A stretch of 64,000 nucleotides of DNA from Aquatica leii (lineage: Eukaryota; Arthropoda; Insecta; Coleoptera; Lampyridae), in assembly GCA_035610365.1 (NCBI GenBank), contig CM069435.1, positions 5,730,001 to 5,794,000 on the forward strand. The letters run 5' to 3'. The number at the start of each line of letters is the position of its first letter. The first letter of the stretch is position 1. A model generated the notes under the pieces. The model was not told the DNA's origin. It did no database searches and worked only from the letters and a program-made list of their open reading frames with translations. A program made the translations under genes and the position numbers. Positions 55,901 through 64,000 of this stretch are shown one piece after another.

Positions 55901-58900
55901 GCCACTCACTTGATGCGGCAAGAGATGAGGGCTCTTCTAGTTGCCGCTTATTTGTGTATGATCAATATTCAAACAAAAAATTTTTAATTGATTCTGGAGC
56001 AGATATTTCTGTATTACCTCCTACTATGGTTCAGCGTAAATGTCCATCTAAGCGGACCTTATATGCCGCTAATGGATCTTCTATTTTAACCTTTGGAGAG
56101 CAGTTAATTAGTTTAGATTTAGGATTACGTCGCAAATTATGTTGGCCTTTTATAATTGCAGATGTGCAACACCCAATTATTGGAGCTGATTTCATTAGTC
56201 ACTTTGGTTTACTGATCGACATTAAAAATAAACGTTTGATCGACACGTTTACTAAAATTTCGAGACCTGGTTCAACACCATCACCTGAACATGTATCAAC
56301 AGTTCATTTGATTGACCCTGCTCACAGGTATTTTAGCTTACTCCAAAAATTTCCGCAATTGTTTAAAGAAACTCCTGGCAAGTATCCTGATATTCAATAT
56401 TTTCACACCATTTCAACTAGAGGTCCTCCCATTACTGCTAAAGCTAGAAGATTACCTCCTGAAAAACTAGCACAAGCCAAACTGGAATTCCAGCATATGC
56501 TAGATTTAGGCATTTGTAGACCTTCTAAAAGTAATTGGTCAAGTCCGTTGCATCTTGTACCAAAAAAAGATGGATCATGGAGACCCTGTGGCGATTATAG
56601 AAGTTTAAATGCCATAACTATTCCCGACAGGTATCCAATTCCACATTTGCAGGATTTTAATACTCAATTAGATGGTAAAACTATCTTTTCTAAAGTAGAT
56701 ATTGTCAGGGCGTTTCATCACATACCTGTATCGGAGGAAGATATTCCCAAAACTGCAGTAATCACACCCTTTGGGTTGTTCGAGTTTCTCAAACTTCCTT
56801 TCGGCTTAAAGAATGCTGCACAAACATTTCAGAGATATTTGCATTCAATCTTGAGATCGCTAGATTTTGCTTACTCTTATCTGGACGACATTTTAGTAGC
56901 TTCTTCATCGGAGAAAGAACATGAATTACATTTGACAAAACTTTTTACAACTCTCGAACAGCATGGGATTTGCATTAATTCATCGAAATGTGAATTTGGT
57001 GTCGCTGAAATTTCATTTTTAGGTTATAGAGTTAATAAATTCGGAATATATCCTCTTACGGAACGAGTGAAGGTTATACAGGAATTTCCACTTCCAGACA
57101 CGATCGAAAAGCTTAGAAGATTTTTAGGTCTTGCTAATTTCTATCGGCGTTCCCTTCCTCATTCTGCTGTGACCCAGCAACTGTTGTTCGATTTGTGCCA
57201 AAGTCCAAGGAAAAGAGATAAACGAAAAGTCCAATGGACTTCTCAATCTCAAGAAGCCTTTGATCGTTTAAAACAAGAACTGGTAAATGCTACTCTTTTA
57301 GTGCACCCATCGGCTGAATTGCCTTTAGTTTTAAGTGTGGATGCTTCCGATTTTGCCATTGGTGCTTCCCTTCAGCAACTTCGAAAGAATAATCTCGAGC
57401 CATTAGGTTTCTTTTCTAGGAAACTTAGCAAATCACAGGTTTCTTACAGTACGTATGACCGTGAACTGTTAGCTGCTTACCAAGCAGTTAAACATTTTCG
57501 ACATAATTTGGAAGGTCGTACATTTACCATTTATACAGACCATAAACCATTAATTTATGCGTTTGAGCAACGTCCTGAACGAGCAAGTCCTAGACAGCTA
57601 CGACATCTTGATTATATTGGACAATTTACTACTGACATAAGGTATATACCAGGTTCGTCTAATGTCCCAGCTGACATCATGTCTCGTGTTGAAGTTATTC
57701 AGTTGTCATCCACCATTTCTCTACAACAGATTGCTGAAGCTCAACTATCATGCGATGAACTCAAACATCTCATCGCGTCAGAATCCTCTTCTTATAAATT
57801 CCAAAACATACATCTGGATTGTGGATTAACGCTTATTTGCGATTCCTCTACTGAAAAACTTCGTCCTTTTGTTCCCCTCGCTTATCGTAGACAAATTTTC
57901 GATTCATTACATAATATGTCTCACCCTGGCATAGCAGCCTCAGTTAATCTTGTGCAGCAAAGGTTTTGTTGGCCCAGACTCAAACGTGATGTGTCACTAT
58001 GGGCTAAAACTTGCATCGCTTGTCAACAGAGTAAGATATGGAAACACACTTCCAGTGCAATTGGTGTTTACCCACCAACCACAAGAAGATTCTCCCACAT
58101 TAACGTTGACATCGTGGGACCACTACCACCATCACAGGGATATCGATACCTACTAACAATGATCGATAGATTTTCTCGTTGGCCTGAAGCTGTTCCAATA
58201 ATAGACATCACCGCCGAAACTGTTGCTAATGCAGTTTATTGCAACTGGATATCGCGTTTTGGTGCTCCAAAATTTATCACAACTGATAGAGGCAAGCAGT
58301 TCGACTGTCAGCTGTTTACGAGTTTAACTCGATTAACTGGAACAGAGCACAACAAAACTACTGCATACCACCCAGCAGCAAATGGGGTCATTGAACGTTG
58401 GCATCGAATCCTCAAATCAGCGTTAAAAGCTAAGTTAAATCAAGATTGGGTCTTCACCTTACCATCGGTGATGCTAGGACTTCGATCTTATATCATCCCG
58501 GAACATCAAGCTACACCTGCAGAAATTGTTTATGGTGAAACCATTAGACTTCCGGTAGATATGTTTGAAGATTCACAGCCACACGATACACCTCTGTTCT
58601 TAGACAAATTGAGAAATCATGTTCAAAGTCTTCGTCCAGTACCATTTCGACATCACTGCAAAAAAAGCATATTTGTTCACCCGGACCTCATGGAATCTTC
58701 ACATGTTTTTATTCGGCATGATGCAGTAAAAAAACCATTACAGCCGGCATATGATGGACCTTTCAAAGTAGTTTCACGTAACCAAAAAACGTTTAAACTG
58801 CTGACTACTCATGGCGAGGAAACAATTTCTATCGACAGGCTAAAACCTGCATTTATCTTACGTGATGAAGATTCAATCCGAAATGGAAATCAAGAATTTC

Positions 58901-59055
58901 CTCAATCAACACCATCTACGACAGAAGCAGCAACGACCCAGCCACCGATACGTCTTCAACCCAACATTCAGAAAACCACAAGATGCGGACGTCAGGTACG
59001 GTTCCCTACCAGATTTCAAACCGACGTTATCACTGGGGAGGGAGTATGTGGCTGA
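55873..59055 (+). CDS. pol: Gypsy Pol polyprotein: protease, RT, RNase H, integrase
   Basis: The pol frame opens at 55873 in the -1 frame relative to gag, overlapping it to 55900, so expression probably needs a -1 frameshift; no canonical slippery heptamer is evident. Counting from the conserved VYDQYSN at 55954: protease DSG at 13-15; RT D249 (SKVDIVRAF) and SYLDDILVA with YLDD at 309-312; RNase H D463, E504 and D529; integrase HHCC zinc domain H653, H657, C687, C690; and the catalytic triad D719 (VDIVGP), D778 (TTDRGKQF) and E814 (NGVIERWHR), with 35 residues between the last two. About 1033 residues without a stop, ending at TGA inside the first bases of the 3' LTR. It makes and inserts the DNA copy of the element and looks functional. 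Confidence 0.95.
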   Translation, partial: TDRVVGKLLSHSLDAARDEGSSSCRLFVYDQYSNKKFLIDSGADISVLPPTMVQRKCPSKRTLYAANGSSILTFGEQLISLDLGLRRKLCWPFIIADVQHPIIGADFISHFGLLIDIKNKRLIDTFTKISRPGSTPSPEHVSTVHLIDPAHRYFSLLQKFPQLFKETPGKYPDIQYFHTISTRGPPITAKARRLPPEKLAQAKLEFQHMLDLGICRPSKSNWSSPLHLVPKKDGSWRPCGDYRSLNAITIPDRYPIPHLQDFNTQLDGKTIFSKVDIVRAFHHIPVSEEDIPKTAVITPFGLFEFLKLPFGLKNAAQTFQRYLHSILRSLDFAYSYLDDILVASSSEKEHELHLTKLFTTLEQHGICINSSKCEFGVAEISFLGYRVNKFGIYPLTERVKVIQEFPLPDTIEKLRRFLGLANFYRRSLPHSAVTQQLLFDLCQSPRKRDKRKVQWTSQSQEAFDRLKQELVNATLLVHPSAELPLVLSVDASDFAIGASLQQLRKNNLEPLGFFSRKLSKSQVSYSTYDRELLAAYQAVKHFRHNLEGRTFTIYTDHKPLIYAFEQRPERASPRQLRHLDYIGQFTTDIRYIPGSSNVPADIMSRVEVIQLSSTISLQQIAEAQLSCDELKHLIASESSSYKFQNIHLDCGLTLICDSSTEKLRPFVPLAYRRQIFDSLHNMSHPGIAASVNLVQQRFCWPRLKRDVSLWAKTCIACQQSKIWKHTSSAIGVYPPTTRRFSHINVDIVGPLPPSQGYRYLLTMIDRFSRWPEAVPIIDITAETVANAVYCNWISRFGAPKFITTDRGKQFDCQLFTSLTRLTGTEHNKTTAYHPAANGVIERWHRILKSALKAKLNQDWVFTLPSVMLGLRSYIIPEHQATPAEIVYGETIRLPVDMFEDSQPHDTPLFLDKLRNHVQSLRPVPFRHHCKKSIFVHPDLMESSHVFIRHDAVKKPLQPAYDGPFKVVSRNQKTFKLLTTHGEETISIDRLKPAFILRDEDSIRNGNQEFPQSTPSTTEAATTQPPIRLQPNIQKTTRCGRQVRFPTRFQTDVITGEGVCG
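59035..59046 (+). promoter_or_regulatory. Polypurine tract
   Basis: GGGGAGGGAGTA directly precedes the 3' LTR and should prime plus-strand synthesis. It lies within the last codons of pol. Confidence 0.8.
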
Positions 59056-59278
59056 TAGCGACAACATCGCTTTCATTCTTTTGGTAGTGAGATGGCAACA
59101 TCAACGGTTGGCGTACCTGGGGATGAAAAGGAAGTCGCTCTCTCTTCTTCTTCGTCAGCTTTCAAAGAGTGCACGTCGTGATTAGAATTAGTACTCATGT
59201 ACAAGTCATAAATTAATTGTAAATATTATTTTTCTTAATTCTTATAAGTTACTGTAAATAAAACCTTTAAAAGTAACA
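59047..59278 (+). repeat. 3' LTR of Gypsy
   Basis: By eye identical to 54704-54935 over all 232 bases, implying a recent insertion. Confidence 0.95.
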
Positions 59279-59282
59279 ATAC

Positions 59283-60010
59283 ATAGAGAAGCTTCTTTTA
59301 CAATCACATGAAGTTACAGGACAATATTTAAATAAATGTGCTTTTTGAGTAGCTAAATTTTGTGCAAAGTCCTCCAAACCCGAAAAGTTTCCATCTAAAA
59401 TACCTTTTATAGATTTAAGTATCGACAATCCTGAATTTTTTTTAAATAAATCACTCAATTTTGTGGATACTTTTTAGCATGTATCACTTTTATTTGCATC
59501 TATAGCTTTTTGCAAGTTTTCAATTAAATCTAAAGATTCCGTTAAAAGTAAATTTTGTGTCTCCAATTTCTTAATTATGTCGGGAATATCGGAAAAATGC
59601 GATTTTATATATGACAACTGAGAACTTAATCCGCGGTTTTTTAGAGCACTTTGACAGTCCGCTACAGATTAAGCACAACTTGGATCAAAATCGTTCACAA
59701 TTTCTTTGAATTCTGCATAGTGTTCACAGTAATACAGAGCAGCTTTGATCCAGCTTCCCCATCTGGTCAAAATTGGTTGCGGGGGCAATTTTTCGCGGAA
59801 GACCTCAATTCTGCTTGGAGCTTTCAAGAAAACTTTTTTTCCTCTGTTAATTAACGAATTTACAAGGGGAAATTGAATCCTAACAACTTCGGCAACGCGA
59901 TTTAAGAGATGTGCTAAGCAAGATGTATGAACCAGATTAGGATAAAAAATTTGTAAATTCTTAGCTGCTTTGTTCATATATGCAGCACCATCGGTCACCA
60001 TATACAAAAC
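59283..60010 (-). pseudogene. hAT transposase, catalytic-core C-terminal half
   Basis: The minus strand from 60007 reads MYMVTDGAAYMNKAAKNLQI with the catalytic D, LVHTSCLAHLLNRVAEVVRI (the CxxH box), FPLVNSLINRGKKVFLKAPS and PPQPILTRWGSWIKAALYYC (the RW motif). After a stop and a decayed helical stretch, the 59458-59283 frame gives GNFSGLEDFAQNLATQKAHL, FKYCPVTSCDCKRSFSMY, the dimerisation motif in which the common S-x-x-x-E/R-x-FS pattern is visible. The Gypsy interrupts after SFSMY. Missing the N-terminal half, it cannot be functional. Confidence 0.82.
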
Positions 60011-60327
60011 TTTTATCTGTTAGGTAAAACAGAAACGTGAATTTCTAAGAAATGTTGAATGAACGGTTATAAAAAGCATTTTTGTTTCAGTTAAAATTTC
60101 AATGCAAAATTTTACTCTAAAATATGCATTTTTATGCACTCAATGTTCGATATAAGCACTTTTATATGTCATATGCTGTAAACTTTCAATATATGCAAAA
60201 TATGCAAAATAAAATGCGGTTTATATTATAGTAAGCATTGCGAAACGCGAAAATATCGAAAAATTAGCTGATTATGCTTATTAGGTAAAAACATGCAAAT
60301 ATGCATATGCCCAAGCTTAGTTATAAC

Positions 60328-60744
60328 GCAAATATGGCAGGCGTTGACTTGGCCGATAATATGCTCCATTTTTATACATCATCAAGATGTCGCCTAATAA
60401 AATATTTAGGCATTTTTTAGATGTGACTTGCCTCAATGAATTCATTTTACACAAAAAAACTCGGTGGAAGAAAAAAATCATTTAAACTTTCTCTTAGATT
60501 TTGTAGAGCAAATGATAGAACAATATGGCACAGGAAGACAGGTATTTGGAAAAAGACCAAAAATACCAAGACGCCGCGATTGGTTGAATTACATTTCCCA
60601 GATCTAGTACTCCCGACAACGAAAAAGAAACCATCAAAACAAAATGAGAAAAGGAGAAAAAAGCGGATATTGTCCTGATTGTCATACTGGACGTTGTCCA
60701 GCACTATGCTTTAAAATTTATCACACGAAGGACGAAAAAAACTG
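60328..60744 (+). pseudogene. piggyBac transposase, C-terminal part
   Basis: The plus strand reads MAGVDLADNMLHFYTSSRCR, the conserved piggyBac YNxxMGGVDLxD block holding the last catalytic D, then FLDVTCLNEFILHKK and, after shifts, a region with LDFVEQMIEQYGTGRQVFGK. The C-terminal Cys/His-rich domain is visible as KSGYCPDCHTGRCPALCFKI followed by YHTKDEKN and TGA at 60742-60744. At least two frameshifts. Confidence 0.78.
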
Positions 60745-60753
60745 ACAGAATCT

Positions 60754-60945
60754 CGTCTTTATTATACTCATTTGATAGAGTCTTTTTTTCTCTTTTTAAC
60801 CATATGAAACTTGAATACCTTTACATCAAAAAATTTTCAAGAAAAACAAGGACATGTCTAACAAATTTATTTTACTGGGCAGTATTAATTATGTACGTAA
60901 TATGTAGTATTGAAACAATTGAATGCACTGTCACAATAGCAAATA
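60754..60945 (+). repeat. TIR of intact DD41D element (3' side of transposase)
   Basis: Matches the reverse complement of about 62105-62299 with small gaps. Landmarks are ACCATATGAAACTTGAATAC, GGACATGTCTAACAAATTTA and AACAATTGAATGCACT. Confidence 0.85.
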
Positions 60946-61005
60946 TTAAACTTTAAATATCTTTACATAAAATTGTTATAACAAAAAAATGTATTTAAAC
61001 TAAAC

Positions 61006-62091
61006 TTACAATAAATGTTCAAAATGTAAACCATTCATAATTTGACAGTGGTAAATTCGATTTTTAAAATCATCGATTGCTTTTGAAATCATATCTCGAG
61101 TTATAGCTCTTATCTCAACTCTAATGCGATTTTTCAAATCTTCAACATTATTAGGTCTATTTACATAAATTTTGCTTTTAATATAGCCCCAAAGAAAAAA
61201 ATCTAGTGGACTTAAATCCGGCGAGCGAGCAGGCCATTCTATCGTACCTCTTCTGCCTATCCATGTATTTTGAAAAGTATTATTAAGAAAGTGGCGGACA
61301 TTAATTCCAAAATGTGGAGGTGCCCCGTCTTGTTGAAGCCATATTCTGTTATGAGGTATATCTGGATCTACTCCATGTGGAAATAACTCGGCCAAAGCAG
61401 GAACTAACTCAAATCTTAAGAAATCGAGATAAATATTCGCCGTTAAACTACCTTCAAAAAAATATGGCCCCAAAAGTTTACTTCCAATCATTCCTACCCA
61501 GACGTTGACTTTCTGCTGGTATTGGGTGTGTCCTTCTAGATACCAGTGAGAATTTTGTGAAGACCAGTAACGTGTGTTTTGTTTGTTAATTGTGCCATTT
61601 AAACAAAACGTGGCCTCATCAGTAAAAAGGATATTTTTATGAAAATGTGCATCTCGTTCAAGATTGTTTGTTATTGTTTCACAAAACTCCAGCCTTCTGT
61701 CCAAATCGTTTTCAAATAATTCTTGAACTACACAAGCTTTATAAGGATGAAATTGTTCTTTTTTTAAAACGTCATGTACAGCCGATTTATTCAAATTATG
61801 GTCTCTAGCAATTTGCCGAACAGAAATTTTTGGATTTTCCTCAACAGACAAGAACACATTTTCTCGTTTCACATTATTTAATGACAAAGGTCTACCAGTT
61901 CTACTCCCATCTTTCACCGAACCTGTCTCTTGAAATTTCCGCCAAATTTTGCTTACCGTGGACTGCGAAATGTTTAATTCTGGATGCAAGTTATTAAATA
62001 AATTACATACTTCGTCTTGGGTTCTTCTTCTATCTCCATATCCCAGAATCATTAAAATTTTAATTCTATGTTTCTCAGATAATTGAGCCAT
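61006..62091 (-). CDS. DD41D transposase, intact
   Basis: 361 residues from ATG (complement of 62089-62091; MAQLSEKHRIKILMILGYGD) to a stop at 61006, with no interruption. Two helix-turn-helix regions bind the TIR: about residues 10-60 (SQSTVSKIWRKFQETGSV) and 75-115 (ISVRQIARDHNLNKSAVHDV), with a GRPL linker at 66-69. The catalytic aspartates are D158 (ILFTDEATF), D255 (QQDGAPPH) and D297 (SPLDFFLWG). Between D255 and D297 there are 41 residues, placing it in the DD41D group of the IS630-Tc1-mariner superfamily (the rosa-like lineage). The enzyme would excise and reinsert the element at TA sites. The length and intact frame suggest it may still be active or was so recently. Confidence 0.95.
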   Translation of the reverse strand: MAQLSEKHRIKILMILGYGDRRRTQDEVCNLFNNLHPELNISQSTVSKIWRKFQETGSVKDGSRTGRPLSLNNVKRENVFLSVEENPKISVRQIARDHNLNKSAVHDVLKKEQFHPYKACVVQELFENDLDRRLEFCETITNNLERDAHFHKNILFTDEATFCLNGTINKQNTRYWSSQNSHWYLEGHTQYQQKVNVWVGMIGSKLLGPYFFEGSLTANIYLDFLRFELVPALAELFPHGVDPDIPHNRIWLQQDGAPPHFGINVRHFLNNTFQNTWIGRRGTIEWPARSPDLSPLDFFLWGYIKSKIYVNRPNNVEDLKNRIRVEIRAITRDMISKAIDDFKNRIYHCQIMNGLHFEHLL

Positions 62092-62104
62092 ATTTCAAGC
62101 ACTA

Positions 62105-62299
62105 ACAAATAGCAAAGTGTGACAGTGTTCTAAAGTGCATTCAATTGTTTCAATGCTACATATTACGTACCTGATTAATACTGCTCAGTAAAATAAATTT
62201 GTTAGACATGTCCTTGCTTTTCTTGAATGTAAAGGTATTCAAGTTTCATATGGTTGAAAAGAGAAAAAAAGATTCTATCAAATGAGTATAATAAAGACG
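62105..62299 (-). repeat. TIR of intact DD41D element (5' side of transposase)
   Basis: Inverted copy of 60754-60945, starting only about 14 bases upstream of the transposase ATG; its promoter therefore probably lies within the TIR. Confidence 0.85.
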
Positions 62300-64000
62300 T
62301 GCCTTACCATTTAAAAAAATTTAAGTGTTATTCGTTGCGATTTTGTTTACAGCAAAAATTTAAATTGATATCTCCCAGGTGGTAGATAACTAAGTGATAA
62401 ACAACTTTTATTTACAAGTTTTTCGTGTAAAGTGCATATTTATCGACCTGTATAATATATTCCATACTTTTCGGACACACTGTATATGCTAGCGGAAAAA
62501 AATTAGCCGTTTAAGTATACTTTTCGCTAGACGAAATAAACGGACAACATTTTAAAACTAACTCATTTGTTAAGCGGCGATAAATAATCTGGACAATATT
62601 AACGCGTCCGCTCGCTACACTCGCTCATAACGTTTAAATGTCTTGATTATTAATCGCTATAATTAACAAGTTTGTTTTTTAAATAACTATTAAATATATT
62701 TTTGAGTATTAATAAGTTACTTAACATTTCAATAAAAAATCTGTTTTCTACATAAATAACAGAAAAAGTCAATTTGCATTTGTGAAAAATCCTTTGTTCC
62801 TGAAAAATAAACTAAATAGCAAAATACAAGTTTTGCCAATAATGATAATATAATAATAATAATTGATTTATGATAAAAGACTGAAAATTAGAAAAAGTAA
62901 ATTAACGGTGACATTGAAAGTATCGAATATTTGGAATAAAACTATATATTTTCTACTTTACAAAATTTACTGAACATTGATCTAATATAAAGTTGAATGC
63001 AAACAAATTACTATTCAAGTTTTGCCAAGAAAACTTTCTGCATAAATAATGTATAAAAACACTATATTACATTAATCGTCTGTGCATTAACGTATAAAAA
63101 ATATTAAATATCATTGTTAACGTACTATTTGGCATCAAATTTTCGTATCTAACGAGAAACGAATTAAACTGAATTTTGGCATGGATTATTCAAATAAAGT
63201 CAAGTTTTGTACATAATGTACACATTAAGAACTACTACAGAACTAGAATGTATTTATAAGTTCCAAGCAGTTAATAATAAATATCTTGGTTTACTATAAA
63301 AAGCAAATGTCGGTTTAAGTTGTACCCGTCTAAATTACACTTCAGACATAATTAAGATTAACACTTAAACCCAAGTTATTTACTTTGGGCTTGTTTCGCA
63401 TGTATATTATGTTGGTTTTTTGTTTGTATATGATTAGTCACTTCGCAAATGTATCTTTTTGTTTTTTGTATTTTACATTTTTAATTGTATTTTTTTTCGT
63501 AATCTCGGAATTAAAAAAAAATTCCTTATACTTATTTATGCAACTTAATCTTTATTTATTCTTAAAACGATCCGTTAATTTTTCCAAAGTGATTACTTAA
63601 GTCAGTCAAGCAAAAAGCATTTTTTTTTTTTGAATTTATGTATTTGCAAGTTGCTGTTAATTTTAAGTTTTTCTGAAATAAATATCAATTTTTTTATTAA
63701 AAAACCATTTTATTTACTTTTCCTTTTTTTAAAACTTTCTTAAATCGTTAAGATGGGTATTGTTATAGATGGGATTAAGCCTCGTTTTCTTAGAAGCAGG
63801 CAGTGTCCCATTTTTTCTTGTTTTGACTGTACCTGATAGTGTAAGTCGAATTGTAACAATACAACGGTTTCACTTAATTCATCATAAAGGTATAATAAAG
63901 GTTAATGAAACATTACATTAATTTTTTGTTGAAACTGTTGACAAAATAAAAAATTTAAAAACAACTAATTATTTAAAAAGTTGGTTAAACAAATTAATAC
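62300..64000. other. AT-rich gene-free stretch
   Basis: No supported gene. Near 62460-62487 CATACTTTTCGGACACACTG followed by TATA resembles the tip of a Tc1-mariner-type TIR, but no partner end was found. The ORF at 63385-63600 is a low-complexity, hydrophobic chance frame. Confidence 0.4.

Larger units (their letters stand above)
54704..59278 (+). mobile_element. Complete, young CsRn1-like Gypsy LTR retrotransposon
   Basis: 4575 bp bounded by two 232-bp LTRs (54704-54935 and 59047-59278) in which I see no difference, and flanked by the 4-bp duplication ATAC (54700-54703 and 59279-59282). It has a tRNA-Trp primer binding site, open gag and pol, and a purine tract. The CHCC gag motif together with the tRNA-Trp primer site are the recorded signature of the CsRn1 family. 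There is no envelope gene. All catalytic residues checked are present, so it may be active. Confidence 0.95.
54257..60319 (-). mobile_element. hAT element, internally deleted, carrying the intact Gypsy
   Basis: The ends are TAAGCTTGGGCA at 54257 and its reverse complement ending at 60319. They are flanked by the 8-bp duplication GTTATAAC (54249-54256 and 60320-60327), which is itself palindromic. Subterminal ATATGC/GCATAT words are abundant at both ends. A minus-strand transposase C-terminal half is present, split by the Gypsy. The N-terminal half and zinc finger are missing, so this is a non-autonomous deletion derivative. Confidence 0.88.
53580..60753 (+). mobile_element. piggyBac relic split by a hAT that carries a Gypsy
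   Basis: piggyBac coding sequence on the plus strand runs to about 54248, is interrupted by a hAT (54257-60319) and resumes at 60328, ending at TGA 60742-60744. Splicing out the hAT with one copy of its 8-bp duplication rejoins the reading frame across VVLGYN and MAGVDLADN. A DD41D element follows at 60754. piggyBac terminal repeats (TTAA with CCC ends) were not identified. Confidence 0.8.
60754..62299 (-). mobile_element. Intact DD41D Tc1-mariner element
   Basis: The inverted ends start CGTCTTTATTATACTCATTT at 60754 and are mirrored at 62299. The TIRs extend about 190 bases, with a few indels. One intact transposase ORF lies between them on the minus strand. The element sits 9 bases after the piggyBac stop codon. 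I do not see a clean TA duplication at the outermost matching bases, so the exact tips may differ by a few bases. Confidence 0.85.

Noticed and set aside
62446-62487. Possible Tc1-mariner end GGACACACTGTATA
   Set aside because: No matching inverted partner was found upstream, and the intact DD41D element already has well-defined ends at 60754 and 62299.
1-64000. Host protein-coding genes, tRNA or rRNA genes, CRISPR-like arrays
   Set aside because: Looked for on both strands and not found; all recognisable coding sequence is transposon-derived.

Overview
This is an AT-rich eukaryotic window made almost entirely of transposable elements (TEs) in different states of decay. The mixture (R1-like, RTE and I/LOA-like non-LTR elements; CsRn1-like and Arc-type-gag Gypsy elements; BEL/Pao; piggyBac; DD41D Tc1-mariner; FLYWCH-type MULEs; several hATs; Tigger; Harbinger; a Ginger/KRBA2-like integrase) points to an arthropod, most likely an insect with a repeat-rich genome. 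I see no host gene, rRNA, tRNA, CRISPR array or prokaryotic feature. Species cannot be named from this window.

Layout. 1-4 kb: RTE and mariner relics and a small inverted repeat. 4.2-10.8 kb: a hAT relic interrupted by a MULE with GC-rich inverted ends (4848-10048), itself interrupted by an R1-like non-LTR copy (6250-9882, 12-bp target duplication). 12.3-14.5 kb: a decayed DD41D element with very long terminal inverted repeats (TIRs). 15.2-20.4 kb: a Charlie-like hAT bounded by TIRs and an 8-bp duplication, containing a MULE relic and a 5'-inverted non-LTR copy. 21-26 kb: RT, Harbinger and RTE relics. 26.5-28.3 kb: a Tigger relic broken by a perfect 94-bp palindrome. 28.3-30 kb: LTR-element debris with gag joined directly to integrase. 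31.4-31.9 kb: a hammerhead-ribozyme-like motif and a short tandem repeat. 34.9-39.8 kb: a BEL/Pao relic split by an R1-like element (35337-39150). 40-44.5 kb: a Ginger/KRBA2-like integrase relic abutting a decayed Gypsy. 46.4-53.6 kb: a second decayed Gypsy of the same broad type, split by a non-LTR copy (47305-50160). 53.6-62.3 kb: a piggyBac relic containing a deleted hAT (54257-60319), which contains an intact young Gypsy (54704-59278); an intact DD41D element (60754-62299) follows the piggyBac stop codon.

Functionally, only two elements look able to encode working proteins: the CsRn1-like Gypsy (identical 232-bp LTRs, tRNA-Trp primer site, open gag and pol with all catalytic residues seen) and the DD41D transposase at 61006-62091 (361 aa, complete DDD triad). 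Almost everything else is pseudogenic. The target duplications allow a relative order of insertion to be read. No clear undescribed molecular system was found; the most notable items are the nested insertions, the two DD41D lineages, the palindrome, the 5' inversion and the ribozyme-like motif.
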